Source: Pseudomonadota bacterium (GTDB lineage: Bacteria; Pseudomonadota; Alphaproteobacteria; Caulobacterales; Caulobacteraceae). From it: a DNA stretch of 64,000 bases. A program made the translations under genes and the position numbers. The DNA lies in assembly GCA_020161365.1 (NCBI GenBank), contig JAIUNU010000003.1, forward strand, positions 62,001-126,000. The letters are read 5' to 3'. Position 1 is the first letter of the stretch, and every line of letters begins with the position of its first letter. The notes under the pieces were generated by a model. It did no database searches and was not told where the DNA came from. It worked only from the letters and a program-made list of their open reading frames with translations. Below, one piece after another: positions 28,483-38,110 of the stretch.

Positions 28483-28956
28483 ATGGAAAAAGTGCCGATG
28501 ACCGTCGCGGGGTATCAGACCCTCGACGAAGAACTGAAGCGTTTGAAGACCGTCGAACGGCCCGCCGTGATCGCGGCGATCGCCGAGGCGCGTTCGCACG
28601 GCGACCTGTCGGAAAACGCCGAATACCATGCCGCCAAGGAGCGCCAGGGCTGGATCGAAGGCCAGATCGCCGAGATCGAGGACAAGATCGCCCGCGCCCA
28701 GGTCATCGACGTGTCCAAGCTCTCGGGCAAGCAGGTGAAATTCGGGGCCACGGTCTCGGTGGTCGACGAGGACACCGAGGAAGAGGCGCGCTACCAGATC
28801 GTGGGCGACCACGAGGCCGACGTGAAGTCGGGCCGTATCTCGCTGTCCTCGCCGCTGTCGCGCGCGATGATCGGCAAGGAGGTCGGCGAGGTGGTCGAGG
28901 TCAACACGCCCGGTGGCGTGAAGGCCTATGAGATCCTCAAGGTGGAGTGGCTGTAA
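28483..28956 (+). CDS. greA: Transcription elongation factor GreA
   Basis: 157 residues, the standard GreA length, from ATG 28483. The N-terminal coiled coil carries the family motif [20 protein letters not shown], whose acidic tip residues enter the RNA polymerase secondary channel and stimulate transcript cleavage. The C-terminal FKBP-like domain ends in [17 protein letters not shown]. An extended frame upstream to 28357 is not used in my call because GreA homologues begin at MEKVPMT. Confidence 0.97.
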   Translation: MEKVPMTVAGYQTLDEELKRLKTVERPAVIAAIAEARSHGDLSENAEYHAAKERQGWIEGQIAEIEDKIARAQVIDVSKLSGKQVKFGATVSVVDEDTEEEARYQIVGDHEADVKSGRISLSSPLSRAMIGKEVGEVVEVNTPGGVKAYEILKVEWL

Positions 28957-29069
28957 GGCGGTCTTCCGCCTCAGCACCGCCACAAGTCCGGTTCAAGGAA
29001 GCGAGGCCGCTAGCATAGCGGCCTTGTTTCGTTTGCCGCCGGCCCCTTCGCGCTTCCGGGATCGATCAC

Positions 29070-30233
29070 TTGACCCAGGACACCCTCGCCCCGTCGAAGA
29101 CCCGGCCGTTGAAGGTTTGGGCCGTTTCCGATGGTCGCGCCGGCATCGAGGCCCAGGTCGTGGGTCTGTCGGAGGCGCTCGCGCGTCTGGCGCCCTGTGA
29201 GGTCACCGTCAAGCGCGTGGGCTGGCGGGGAAACACCGGCCGCCTGCCCTGGTGGCTAAACCTCCTGCCCAAACGCTGGCTGACGCCGGAGAGCGGCGTT
29301 CCCGACAGCGGAAACCCCGACGACTGGCCCGACCTTTGGATCGCCGCTGGCCGCGCCACCCTGCCCCTGTCGATCCGGGCCAAGCGCTGGTCGGGCGGCA
29401 AGACCTTCGTGGTTCAGATCCAGGACCCGCGCGTGCCGGCGCACATGTTCGACCTGGTGATCCCGCCCAAGCATGACCGCATGTCGGGCGACAACATCCT
29501 GCCGATCACCGGCTCTCCGCACCGGGTGACGCCCCAGCGCCTGACGAGTGAGTATCAGGCGTTCAAGGACCTGATCGAGCCCCTGCCCAAACCGCGGGTG
29601 GCGGTGCTGGTCGGCGGCAAGTCCAAGGCCTTTGATCTCTCCAGCGAGCGGGCGGCCCAGATCGCCCACTCCATCCAGATCCCGCTGGAGCAGGATGGCG
29701 GCAGCCTGTTGATGACCTTCTCGCGCCGTACGCCCGACGCCGCCCGGGCGCTGATGACCGCGCGCCTGCGCCACTTGCCGGGCATGATCTGGAACGGCGA
29801 GGGTCCCAACCCCTATTTCGCGTTCCTGGCGGGCGCCGACTATATCCTCGTCACCGAGGACTCGACCAACATGGCCACCGAGGCGGCCTCGACGGGCAAG
29901 CCGGTGTTCGTGCTGAAGATGGACGGCTCCAGCCTGAAGTTCCGCCTGTTCCACGAGGAACTGGAACGCCAGGGCGCGGCCCGCCCCTATGGCGGGGCCT
30001 TCCACGGCTGGACCTACGAGCCCGTCAACGAAACCGATCGCGCCGCCCGCGAGGTGCTGGCCAGGATCGGGGTGGAGGTTCCAGAGCCGGTCATCGAGCC
30101 GGCCAAGGATTATAGGGCGGCGGCGGTGAAGGCGAAGGTGAAGCCCAAGGCGCGCCCCGCCGACGCCAAGACCTCGGATGAACCCGCCCCGCCGAAGGCC
30201 CGCAAGCCCCGCACAGCTAAGCCGAAAGCCTGA
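29070..30233 (+). CDS. Mitochondrial-fission ELM1 family protein
   Basis: 387 residues from TTG 29070. The region from WAVSDGRAGIEAQVVGLSEAL to EDSTNMATEAASTGKPVFVLKMDG matches the ELM1 (DUF1022) family, which has a glycosyltransferase-B-like fold and is common in alphaproteobacteria; plant ELM1 recruits dynamin to mitochondria. In bacteria the function is open, with a nucleotide-sugar-related role suggested by the fold. The last 50 residues are a Lys/Pro/Ala-rich tail (KAKVKPKARPADAKT), probably disordered. Confidence 0.85.
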   Translation: MTQDTLAPSKTRPLKVWAVSDGRAGIEAQVVGLSEALARLAPCEVTVKRVGWRGNTGRLPWWLNLLPKRWLTPESGVPDSGNPDDWPDLWIAAGRATLPLSIRAKRWSGGKTFVVQIQDPRVPAHMFDLVIPPKHDRMSGDNILPITGSPHRVTPQRLTSEYQAFKDLIEPLPKPRVAVLVGGKSKAFDLSSERAAQIAHSIQIPLEQDGGSLLMTFSRRTPDAARALMTARLRHLPGMIWNGEGPNPYFAFLAGADYILVTEDSTNMATEAASTGKPVFVLKMDGSSLKFRLFHEELERQGAARPYGGAFHGWTYEPVNETDRAAREVLARIGVEVPEPVIEPAKDYRAAAVKAKVKPKARPADAKTSDEPAPPKARKPRTAKPKA

Positions 30234-30240
30234 TTTCCTA

Positions 30241-30483
30241 TTAGGTCGTCGGCGCGCTTCTATCTTCGAGAAGCTCAGGGCTTGGACGACTGCTGCCCCC
30301 ACCACTCAAGTCGTCAGGCCGCACTTGGGTTCGCCGCCAAGCCGTCGTCGTATTGGGACTCCGATGAGGCAAATTCGCATTGGAAGCCGCGCCGCCAATA
30401 GACCCCTGGCGCCTGCCACCGCTAAAGGCTAGTGATTGCAACGATAGAGCTTTAATCACCTATAGTTGTCACTCGGGGTAGGC
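30241..30483. other. Intergenic region, nothing recognised
   Basis: About 240 bp between the ELM1-like gene and an exported hypothetical. No tRNA-like fold, repeat or convincing promoter was seen. Base composition is less GC-rich than the flanks near 30430-30480, where the promoter of the next gene should be. Confidence 0.4.
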
Positions 30484-31239
30484 ATGTCGCGTCACTTGAT
30501 CGTTCTGGCCGCGCTCTTCCTGGCCAGCACGCCTCTGGCGGCCGCCGCGCAGACACCGCCCCCGACCGCGCCAGCCACGGCCGGCGTCGAGGTGACTGAA
30601 GCGGATCGCGAAGGCTTTCGCGACGGCCTCAAGGCCGCCGGCGCTGGCGAGACCTTTGATCTGGTCCGTAAGCATTTCCCCGAGGACTACGCCGCCTTCG
30701 AGACAGACCTTATCCGCTATGCGAAGAGCGGCGGCGCAAACGCGCTGGAAGCCCAGAACCGTACCTTCACCTTCATGCGCGGCATCCGCGACCGCGTGCT
30801 GCCCAACGCCAAGCGCGCGCCGGACGCTGACCTCATCGCCTACGGCGAGGCGCAACTGCGATTGATGACCGAGGTGAAGCCGGTCTATCCGCGCATGTGC
30901 TATGAGTACGTCGAATACGGCGGCCTGACACAGGACACCGCCACCAATATACCGCGCGAGTTCCTACCCAAGCTTAACGCGCACAACGCCCTGCAATTCG
31001 AGATCGCCGTGAAGGGGCAAAAGCAGCCTGTAACGCGCGACCCAGTCTCGGAGGCCGACCTTCAGAAGGCCGTTGAAATCTTCGGCCAGAAAGGCGGCGA
31101 CCTCGCTTGGATCAAGGCCGTGTCCAGCGGTCAGCCGCGATCACCCAATGACGGGGAGCGCTGCGCGGCGGCGATCATCTGGATCCAGGCGATCCTGTCC
31201 CTGCCCGACGACCAAGCCGCCCGCCTGCTGGCTATGTAG
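30484..31239 (+). CDS. Exported hypothetical protein
   Basis: 251 residues from ATG 30484. A clear signal peptide (LIVLAALFLASTPLAAAAQ) is followed by a Pro/Ala-rich linker and a helical domain with CAAAIIWIQAILSLPDDQAARLL at the end. Two cysteines (MCYEYVEYG and RCAAAI) could form a disulfide. No known domain recognised. Monocistronic by position. Confidence 0.7.
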   Translation: MSRHLIVLAALFLASTPLAAAAQTPPPTAPATAGVEVTEADREGFRDGLKAAGAGETFDLVRKHFPEDYAAFETDLIRYAKSGGANALEAQNRTFTFMRGIRDRVLPNAKRAPDADLIAYGEAQLRLMTEVKPVYPRMCYEYVEYGGLTQDTATNIPREFLPKLNAHNALQFEIAVKGQKQPVTRDPVSEADLQKAVEIFGQKGGDLAWIKAVSSGQPRSPNDGERCAAAIIWIQAILSLPDDQAARLLAM

Positions 31240-31351
31240 ACGGATCGTTTTTCCCTCTGCGCCGGCAGGCTGAAGATAAGAGCTAGGTCTCGCGCCCCCT
31301 GCACCTTGGCGGTTTGGACCCGGTTGCCGTTCCAAACCGATCGGGAACTCT

Positions 31352-33313
31352 CTACCCCTCGCCGCCCGAACCGACCTCCAGCGCCGCGTTGAGCGTGGCG
31401 AACAGGCCCTGGATGCTGACCGGTTTGGCCAGGTGCAGGTCGGCGCCCGCCTCAAGACAAGCCTGGACCTGATGCGGCATGGCGTTGGCCGTCAGGGAGA
31501 CGATCGGGATGCGCCGGCCCTGCGCCTCGCGTTCGCGCCGGCGGATCTCAGTGATGGCGGCCAGGCCGTCCATGACCGGCATCTGGGTGTCCATCAGCAC
31601 CACATCGAAGGCGTCCTTTTCATAGGCCTCGACGGCGGCCCGGCCGTCGACGGCCACGACGACGTCGGCGGCGTCCGCCAGCATCAGCCCGATTACCTTC
31701 TGGTTGGTCGGATGATCCTCAGCCAGCAGCACCCGCAGCCGTCGATCCAGCGTTCCCTCTGAGCGCGGATCGACCGGCGACGGCTGCGACCGGCGGCCAT
31801 CGACGGCGAGGCGGGCCTCGAAGCGGAAGGTGGCCCCCCCGCCCGGCTGGGCGGCGCAGGAAACATCGCCCTCCATCAAGCGAGCCAGGCGACGCGCGAT
31901 CGGTAGTCCCAGGCCCGTGCCGCCGACCTTGCGTGTCACCGAGCCATCGGCCTGCTGGAAGCGCTCGAACAGCCGATCGGCCATGGCGCTGTCGAAGCCC
32001 TCGCCGGTGTCCTGTACGCTGACGGTCAGGTCGACCCGGCCATCCGGCGCGACCCGCGTCCGGGCCTCGATGGTCACCGACCCGGAGGCCGTGAATTTGA
32101 CGGCGTTGCTCGTCAGGTTTGCCACGATCTGGCGGATGCGGAGGGCGTCGCCAAGCACATGGTCGTGGAAATCGTCGGCGAAGGTCAGCCGGAAGGTCAG
32201 ACCCTTGTTCTCGGCCACGGCTTTGAAGACGGCCACTGCGGCGGTGATGGCCTCGCGCAGATCCACCGGATCGCGCGACATCTCGAGCCCACCGGCTTCG
32301 ATCTTGGACAGATCGAGAATGTCACTAAGCAGCAGATTCAGCGCCCGGCCGGAGTTGAGGATCACCTCCATCATCTCGCGTTGGGCGTCGTCCAGCGCGG
32401 TGCGGCTGAGCACCTCGGCCATGCCGATCACCCCGTTCAGAGGCGTGCGGATTTCATGGCTCATATTGGCCAGGAACTCGCTCTTGGCGACGCTGGCCGC
32501 CTCGGCCTTCTGCAGGGCTTCGGCCAGGGCCGCGGCGCTGGCCTTGCGCTCGGTGATGTCTTCGCAGATCACCAGCAGGTGGCTGCGGCCATCCTCGCCC
32601 GGGATCGCGATCTTGCGGGTGTGCAGCCACCGGCGGCCGTTGTGCGGCGTGTCCAGCGGCTCTTCGTCGATCGTAAAGAGCTCGCCGCTCGCGATCACTT
32701 GACGGTCGGCGGCGGCGAAGGCGTCGGCCTGCTCCTTGGGAAAGAAGTCATAGTCGCTGCGCCCAAGAAGCTCGCCGCGCGGCACGCCCAGTTGGGTTTC
32801 GGCGGCCCTGTTGACCAGCAGAAACTGGCCTGTCTCGCCGTCCTTGACGAAAAGCATGGCCGGCGTGTTCTCGACGATCGTGTCCAGAAAGCCGCCGTCC
32901 GCGAGCGCTTGGACTTCTCGTCGCCGCAGCTCGTCGATTTTAAAGCAGGCCGTGATCAAGCCGCCGGCGGGCGTGCGCCGGCTTTCAAACCGCAGATGCT
33001 CCCCGAACTCTTCGCGGATCTCCTCGATGTGGTCTAGTTTGCGTCGCTCGAGCTGATGGGCCAGCCAAGCCTCTGGGTCGTCGCCGGCCTCAGGGTAGCG
33101 CCCCGCCCCTAGACCCGCTCGCAGCAGGCTCTCAAAGTCGCTCCCGGCCGTCAGGGTGACGCCCCATCGGGCCCAGAGCTCGCCATAGCGCTTGTTCCAG
33201 AAGACGCAGCGATCTTGGCTGTCGAACAGCGCGAAACCCTGAGGCGCCGACTCTAGCGCCTGCCGCAAGACCGCATCGGCGGCGTGGACATCTACAGGGG
33301 CAGCGGCGTTCAT
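31352..33313 (-). CDS. Hybrid sensor histidine kinase (PAS-PAS-HK-REC)
   Basis: 653 residues, no transmembrane helix. PAS 1 at about 15-125 (QGFALFDSQDRCVFWNKRY), PAS 2 at about 140-255 (PAMLFVKDGETGQFLLVNRA), a dimerisation/phosphoacceptor region with His286 in ANMSHEIRTPLNG, a GHKL ATPase domain (LTSNAVKFT, GTGLGLPIARRL) and a C-terminal receiver (VLLAEDHPTNQKV, VVLMDTQMPVMDG). A soluble phosphorelay kinase; needs an external Hpt or regulator. No partner gene is adjacent. Confidence 0.95.
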   Translation of the reverse strand: MNAAAPVDVHAADAVLRQALESAPQGFALFDSQDRCVFWNKRYGELWARWGVTLTAGSDFESLLRAGLGAGRYPEAGDDPEAWLAHQLERRKLDHIEEIREEFGEHLRFESRRTPAGGLITACFKIDELRRREVQALADGGFLDTIVENTPAMLFVKDGETGQFLLVNRAAETQLGVPRGELLGRSDYDFFPKEQADAFAAADRQVIASGELFTIDEEPLDTPHNGRRWLHTRKIAIPGEDGRSHLLVICEDITERKASAAALAEALQKAEAASVAKSEFLANMSHEIRTPLNGVIGMAEVLSRTALDDAQREMMEVILNSGRALNLLLSDILDLSKIEAGGLEMSRDPVDLREAITAAVAVFKAVAENKGLTFRLTFADDFHDHVLGDALRIRQIVANLTSNAVKFTASGSVTIEARTRVAPDGRVDLTVSVQDTGEGFDSAMADRLFERFQQADGSVTRKVGGTGLGLPIARRLARLMEGDVSCAAQPGGGATFRFEARLAVDGRRSQPSPVDPRSEGTLDRRLRVLLAEDHPTNQKVIGLMLADAADVVVAVDGRAAVEAYEKDAFDVVLMDTQMPVMDGLAAITEIRRREREAQGRRIPIVSLTANAMPHQVQACLEAGADLHLAKPVSIQGLFATLNAALEVGSGGEG

Positions 33314-33506
33314 TGAGCCTCACAGAGCGCGCGAACGCTAGAAGGCGCACAGAGAAGCTTAGCGAAGTTGAATGTGAAGCCTTGAAGCCGGTGATGCGGC
33401 GATTTGCCCCGCGCCCGCATACACTGTCATAGACTCGCAGGAACCTCTTGCTCGACACGTCCGAACGCCCCTTGCCCCCGCCGCCGAACCCGCGTGAAAT
33501 CGGGTC

Positions 33507-34223
33507 ATGATCCTCGCTATTCTACAGGCCCGCATGAGCTCCACCCGGCTGCCGGGCAAGGTGCTGATGCCGATCCAGCGCCAGCCGATGATCGTGCGGC
33601 AGATAGAGCGGGTCTCGCGGGCCGGGCGCATCGACAAGCTGGTCGTCGCCACCTCCGACCGGCCCGAGGACGACGCGATCGAGGCGGCGATGCGGCGCGA
33701 GGGGATCGCGGTGTTTCGCGGCTCGCTCGAAAATGTCCAACAGCGTTTCATCGGCGCGCTGGACGCCCATCCGGCTGATCATGTGGTGCGCCTGACCGCC
33801 GACTGCCCGCTGGCCGATCCGACCCTGATCGACGCCACGATCGACCTATGCCTGTCCAAGGGCGCCGACTATGTCAGCAACACCCCCGAAGGCCACGCCC
33901 ATCCCAAGGGCACCGACGTCGAGGTGATGACCGCCGCCGCCCTTCGCCGCGCGGCCGCCGAGGCGACGACGAAAGAAGCCTTCGAGCACGTCACCTGGGA
34001 CCTGTGGAACCAACCCGAGCGCTGGAACTGCGCCTGGCTTCCGTGTTTCCCTGACCAGGGCGCGGTGCGCTGGACGGTCGACCGGCCCGACGACTACGCC
34101 TTCGTCGCCGCAGTGTATGACGCCCTCTATCCAACGAACCGCGCCTTCACCTCCGACGACATCCGCGCCTTCGTCGCCAGCCGGCCGGACCTGCAGGACT
34201 ACGGCGGCGACCGGCGGGCATGA
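33507..34223 (+). CDS. SpsF/cytidylyltransferase-family protein, probable CMP-sugar synthesis
   Basis: 238 residues. MILAILQARMSSTRLPGKVL is the nucleotide-binding start of the SpsF/NeuA-type cytidylyltransferases, with TADCPLADPTLID as the second nucleotide motif. Next to pseG it most probably activates pseudaminic acid (the PseF/FlmC step). SpsF-like proteins are less well characterised than PseF, so the substrate is inferred from context. Its stop overlaps the pseG start by 4 bases. Confidence 0.8.
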   Translation: MILAILQARMSSTRLPGKVLMPIQRQPMIVRQIERVSRAGRIDKLVVATSDRPEDDAIEAAMRREGIAVFRGSLENVQQRFIGALDAHPADHVVRLTADCPLADPTLIDATIDLCLSKGADYVSNTPEGHAHPKGTDVEVMTAAALRRAAAEATTKEAFEHVTWDLWNQPERWNCAWLPCFPDQGAVRWTVDRPDDYAFVAAVYDALYPTNRAFTSDDIRAFVASRPDLQDYGGDRRA

Positions 34224-35203
34224 CCCCGCGCATCGTCTTCGTCTGCGCGGCCGGTCCGAGCATCGGCGGGGGCCACGTGATGCGGTCCCTGACCCTGGCG
34301 CGAGCCCTTCAGGCGCGCGGCGCGGCCTGCGCCTTCCTTGCGACACCAGAGGTCGCAGGTGTGCTGGACGCCTTTGGCCCCGACATGGCCCGCACGGACA
34401 CGACGCAGCCCTTCGACGCCGTGGTGTTCGACAACTACGCCCTGTCCGCCGACGACCAGCGGGCAGTCGCCAAGGGCCGCCCAACCCTGGTCATCGACGA
34501 CCTGGCCGACAGACCGCTGGCCGCCGACCTCGTGCTGGACGCCGGGCCCGCGCGGCGGCCTGAGGACTATGCTGGCCTTGTCCCCGCCCACGCCCGCCTG
34601 CTGCTGGGCCCCAACCATGCGCCGGTGCGCCCCGCCTTCGTGGCCCTTCGCGAGGCTGCCCTGGCGCGGCGCGCCGCGCGTGGTCCCGTTCGGCGGATCC
34701 TGGTGTCGCTGGGCATGACCGATGTCGGCGGGATCACCGGCCGGGTGGTCGCGTTGCTGGCCCCGATCCTGGGCGATGTGACACTGGATCTCGTTGTCGG
34801 CGCGGCCGCGCCCAGCTTGTCCGCCCTCCGAGCGCTGACCGCCAAGGACCCGCGTCTTGTGCTGCACGTCGACGCCCAGGACATGCCGCGCCTGGTGCTG
34901 GAGGCGGACCTGGCCATCGGCGCCGGCGGATCCACCACCTGGGAACGTTGCGTGCTGGCCCTCCCGGCCCTGACCCTGATCCTGGCCGAAAACCAGATCG
35001 CCGCCGCCCGCGCCCTGGAAGCGACGGGCGTGACACCGTGCCTGGAGGTGACCGCTCCGGATTTCGACGCGGCGTTCGTCGCCCTGGCGCAGAGCCTGAT
35101 CGCTGATGAGGACCGCCGCGCGGCGTTGTCGACGGCCAGCGCGATGGTCTGCGACGGGCGCGGGGCCGAGCGGGTGGCGGAGGCGTTTTTAGGGATGCTG
35201 TAA
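34220..35203 (+). CDS. pseG: UDP-2,4-diacetamido-2,4,6-trideoxy-beta-L-altropyranose hydrolase
   Basis: 327 residues. It removes UDP from the 6-deoxy-AltdiNAc intermediate in pseudaminic acid synthesis. The start RIVFVCAAGPSIGGGHVMRSLTLARAL includes the GxGHxxR motif of PseG, and DLAIGAGGSTTWERCVLALPAL matches its UDP-binding C-terminal lobe (MurG-like fold). Called FlmD in Caulobacter work. Overlaps the cytidylyltransferase gene. Confidence 0.92.
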   Translation: MTPRIVFVCAAGPSIGGGHVMRSLTLARALQARGAACAFLATPEVAGVLDAFGPDMARTDTTQPFDAVVFDNYALSADDQRAVAKGRPTLVIDDLADRPLAADLVLDAGPARRPEDYAGLVPAHARLLLGPNHAPVRPAFVALREAALARRAARGPVRRILVSLGMTDVGGITGRVVALLAPILGDVTLDLVVGAAAPSLSALRALTAKDPRLVLHVDAQDMPRLVLEADLAIGAGGSTTWERCVLALPALTLILAENQIAAARALEATGVTPCLEVTAPDFDAAFVALAQSLIADEDRRAALSTASAMVCDGRGAERVAEAFLGML

Positions 35204-35289
35204 GCGCCCCCCCTGCGACATTCCGCCTCGCGCCGCGCCATTATCGTTAACAAGTTGTTCGCTGGTTCGGCCCGACTCTCCGCGCCATC

Positions 35290-35937
35290 ATGCGCGCCCT
35301 GCCCGACATTCGCGGTCTGAAATACCCGGACGAGTTCATCGCCCGGCACTTCTTCAAGCGTGGCCTGCACCAGAAGCGCGGCCGGGTGGTCGAGCTAGGC
35401 GGCGGCACGGGCAACAACCTGTCGCTCTACGCCGCCTATGGCTGGAACCTGACCAATGTCGACTATTCGGCGGCGGCGCTGGCCGACTGTCGCTGGAACC
35501 TGGGCGAGGCCGTCACCCTGATCGAGGCGGACCTGTCCAAGGGTCTGCCGGACCTCGGCGACGAGGCGATCGACGTTCTGCTGATCCCCAATCTGCTTTG
35601 CTACCTGACGAACACCCAAGCGAGCGCGATGCTGACCGCCGCCCGCGCCCATCTGGCGCCCGGCGCCGAGGTCTTTGTCCGCACGCGCCTGATCGACGAC
35701 TACCGATGCGGCAAGGGCGTCGAGGAAGAGCCGAACGGCTGGCGCCTGGCCACCCCCGAAACCGGCGAGGCGGGCCTGTTCAACCTGTTCTACACCGAAG
35801 AGGGTCTGGTGCGCCGGCTGGTCGACGAGCTCGGCCTCGTCGAGACCACCGCCCTGAAGGTGTCTTTCGACAACATCCAGAACGGCGTGCGCGTCGCGCC
35901 CAACAGCGATCTCGTGGTCTGGGGAGCAACCGCGTGA
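35290..35937 (+). CDS. Class I SAM-dependent methyltransferase
   Basis: 215 residues. Motif I is visible as VVELGGGTGNNLSLYAAYGWNLTNVDYS (glycine-rich loop and the acidic residue that binds SAM ribose), and motif post-I to IV as DEAIDVLLIPNLLCYL. It overlaps the next gene by 4 bases (GTGA). In this operon it may O- or N-methylate the sugar or a lipid-linked intermediate; this is context inference. Confidence 0.82.
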   Translation: MRALPDIRGLKYPDEFIARHFFKRGLHQKRGRVVELGGGTGNNLSLYAAYGWNLTNVDYSAAALADCRWNLGEAVTLIEADLSKGLPDLGDEAIDVLLIPNLLCYLTNTQASAMLTAARAHLAPGAEVFVRTRLIDDYRCGKGVEEEPNGWRLATPETGEAGLFNLFYTEEGLVRRLVDELGLVETTALKVSFDNIQNGVRVAPNSDLVVWGATA

Positions 35938-37196
35938 GTAACCCCCAGCGGATCCGCATCGTCGGCGGCGGCCTGACCGGCGTGCTGGCGGCCCTTGAAG
36001 CCCATCGCCTGGGCTGGCGTGACATCGTCCTGCAGGAGCGCTTCGAGGCCCTGGGCGGCGTCGCGCGATGCAAGGTGATCCACGGCCGCGAGATGCGCGA
36101 CGGCTGCGTCTATTTCGGCGGCGAGAACGACCCGATCGTCCAGACCCTGAGCGCCCACGGGGCGCGGTTTACGACCTTCGACAACCGCTTCGGCTCGATG
36201 AGCGCCGATTTCGAGGGCCGGCGAGTCTTCACCTGGGACTTCGGCGGCCCCGCCATCGACTGCCCGGCCTACAAGGTCCGCAAGCCCGCCGACGACAGCC
36301 TGGCTGCGCGTCTGGCGGCCTACCCGCCCGAGATCGCCGCCACGCTGGAGGACTATGTCCGCTGGCATCTGGGCGCCGACCCGGCCCTGGTGCATGGCGA
36401 CGCGGTGATCCCGATGGCCATCAACCGGGTGTTCCCGGCGGCGGCCGATCTGACGGCCCTGGCCCACGCCAAGACGACCGATCCGTGGACAGACGAGCTC
36501 TACGCCATCCCGCGCGGACTGTCGGGGCGCACCGCCAACCTCGTGGCCAGCCTGCCGGAGGGCGGTTTCGCCCGCATGTTCGACGGCCTGCACGCCGCCC
36601 TCGTCAAGCTTGGCGTCAAGGTCGAGCTGAACTGCCTTGTCCCGCCACGCCAGTTGCTGGCCGAGACTTCGCCCGACGAGACGATCGTCTGGGCCGCCAA
36701 TCCGACGCCCCTGTTCAAACCGCTGGGCCTGGCGACGCCCGCGCTCGTGAAGAAAACCTTCTTCACCTATGTCTATGAGGTCGAAGCCTTCGACGGCCCC
36801 TGCCCTCTCTACGTTCAGAACTTCACCGCTCAGGGTGCGACCTTCCGGGCCTATCTCTACAAGAGCGGCGGCGCCAGGCTGGTGGTGGCCGAGTGCGTGC
36901 GCGAGGCGGACCTCAAGACCCTGCCCGGCGAGCTGCGCACCCTGCTCTCGGGCTTTGGCGCCGCGACGATCGGCCCGATGATCCACGCCGACGCCCAGCC
37001 GCGCTGGATCTACCATTCGCTGGAGGCCATCTCGGGGCTCAAGGCCTTGCGCGCCAAGCTGGCCGATCGGTTCGGCGAGCGCTTCATCCCCGGCGCTTGG
37101 GAGCCTTACGCCAAGGCCGCCAAGCTGGCCGAGGTCAACGCCGCCATGGCCCGCGCCCGCGACGTCGCCGCGCCGCCCGTCGCCCGCGCCGGATGA
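35934..37196 (+). CDS. FAD-dependent oxidoreductase, protoporphyrinogen-oxidase/amine-oxidase-like
   Basis: 420 residues from GTG 35934, which overlaps the methyltransferase stop. An N-terminal dinucleotide-binding motif (IRIVGGGLTGVLAALEAHRLG) and ERFEALGGVARC indicate an FAD-binding protein of the NAD(P)-binding Rossmann/UDP-galactopyranose-mutase-like group. Glycan loci often hold such enzymes. The reaction is not predictable; overlaps with WbqC-like gene downstream (4 bases). Confidence 0.78.
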   Translation: MSNPQRIRIVGGGLTGVLAALEAHRLGWRDIVLQERFEALGGVARCKVIHGREMRDGCVYFGGENDPIVQTLSAHGARFTTFDNRFGSMSADFEGRRVFTWDFGGPAIDCPAYKVRKPADDSLAARLAAYPPEIAATLEDYVRWHLGADPALVHGDAVIPMAINRVFPAAADLTALAHAKTTDPWTDELYAIPRGLSGRTANLVASLPEGGFARMFDGLHAALVKLGVKVELNCLVPPRQLLAETSPDETIVWAANPTPLFKPLGLATPALVKKTFFTYVYEVEAFDGPCPLYVQNFTAQGATFRAYLYKSGGARLVVAECVREADLKTLPGELRTLLSGFGAATIGPMIHADAQPRWIYHSLEAISGLKALRAKLADRFGERFIPGAWEPYAKAAKLAEVNAAMARARDVAAPPVARAG

Positions 37197-37900
37197 TCGC
37201 GACATCGCCTCCCCGGACGGCGGTGATCATGCAGCCGACCTATCTGCCGTATCTGGGCTATTTCCAGCTGATGGCGGCCGCATCGGTGTTCGTGTGCCTG
37301 GATGACGTGCAGTTCGCGCGCCGCTCCTGGCAGTCGCGCAACCGCATCCTGACCACCCAGGGCGAGCTGATGCTGACCGTGCCGGTCAAGAAGCACGACC
37401 GCGACACGCCGATCCACGCCATCCAGATCGACGACAGCCAGCCCTGGCGCGACAAGCACCTGGCCGCCATCCGCCACGCCTATGGCAAGCGCCCGTTCTT
37501 CGCCGAGGGCTTCGCCTTCATGACACGACAACTGGACCGCGAGCGTGACGGGGGGCTGGCCCAACTGACCTGTGGCTTGACCCAGGCAGCGGCGGCGCAG
37601 TTAGGGATCACACCGGCGTTTGTCCGCGCGTCGGACCTCAAGGCGCCCGGCGCGCGGTCGGAGCACCTGCTGGCGATCTGCCGCGCGGTCGAAGCGAATG
37701 AATACGTCTCGCCGGTGGGCTCGACCGGCTACATGGAGGAAGACGGCGTGTTCCAGGCCGCCGGCTTCCCCGCGCGGTTCCAGCCGTTCCGGTTGGTGGA
37801 ATATCCGCAAGGGCGCGAACCGTTCACCCCGTACATGGGCTTTGTCGATGCGCTGATGAATGTCGGCTGGGAGGGGATGCGGGGTTTGGTGCGGGTGTAG
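37193..37900 (+). CDS. WbqC-like family protein
   Basis: 235 residues from ATG 37193 with stop overlap. AVIMQPTYLPYLGYFQLMAAASVFVCLDDVQFARRSWQSRNRI is typical of the WbqC family found in O-antigen and exopolysaccharide clusters; here the motif QPxYxPWxGYF is seen as QPTYLPYLGYF. Its biochemical activity is not established. As the last gene of the five-gene run it supports a role in surface or flagellin glycan modification. Confidence 0.85.
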   Translation: MIATSPPRTAVIMQPTYLPYLGYFQLMAAASVFVCLDDVQFARRSWQSRNRILTTQGELMLTVPVKKHDRDTPIHAIQIDDSQPWRDKHLAAIRHAYGKRPFFAEGFAFMTRQLDRERDGGLAQLTCGLTQAAAAQLGITPAFVRASDLKAPGARSEHLLAICRAVEANEYVSPVGSTGYMEEDGVFQAAGFPARFQPFRLVEYPQGREPFTPYMGFVDALMNVGWEGMRGLVRV

Positions 37901-37903
37901 GTT

Positions 37904-38038
37904 CCCTCTTCCAAAGGGAGAGGGAGGGGCCCGCCGCGAAGCGGTGGGAGGGTGAGGGGTTACGAGGTCTGGCGACTGTCCGGCGCTCCGTCAGGCGCCG
38001 TAACCCCTCACCCCAACCCTCTCCCTCTGGGAGAGGGG
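37904..38038. repeat. Imperfect inverted repeat (family C)
   Basis: The left arm (CCCTCTTCCAAAGGGAGAGG then GGTGAGGGGTTAC) pairs with the right arm (GTAACCCCTCACC then CCCTCTCCCTCTGGGAGAGG) over about 135 bp. No coding. Lies between the WbqC-like gene and an SDR gene and resembles other non-coding palindromes of the genus. Confidence 0.65.
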
Positions 38039-38110
38039 GCGCGGTAAGCCCCCTAGCGAACCCTGTTCAGATCGCCCATCTTGCCCCGCAACAGGGGAAG
38101 GAAACCGCAC

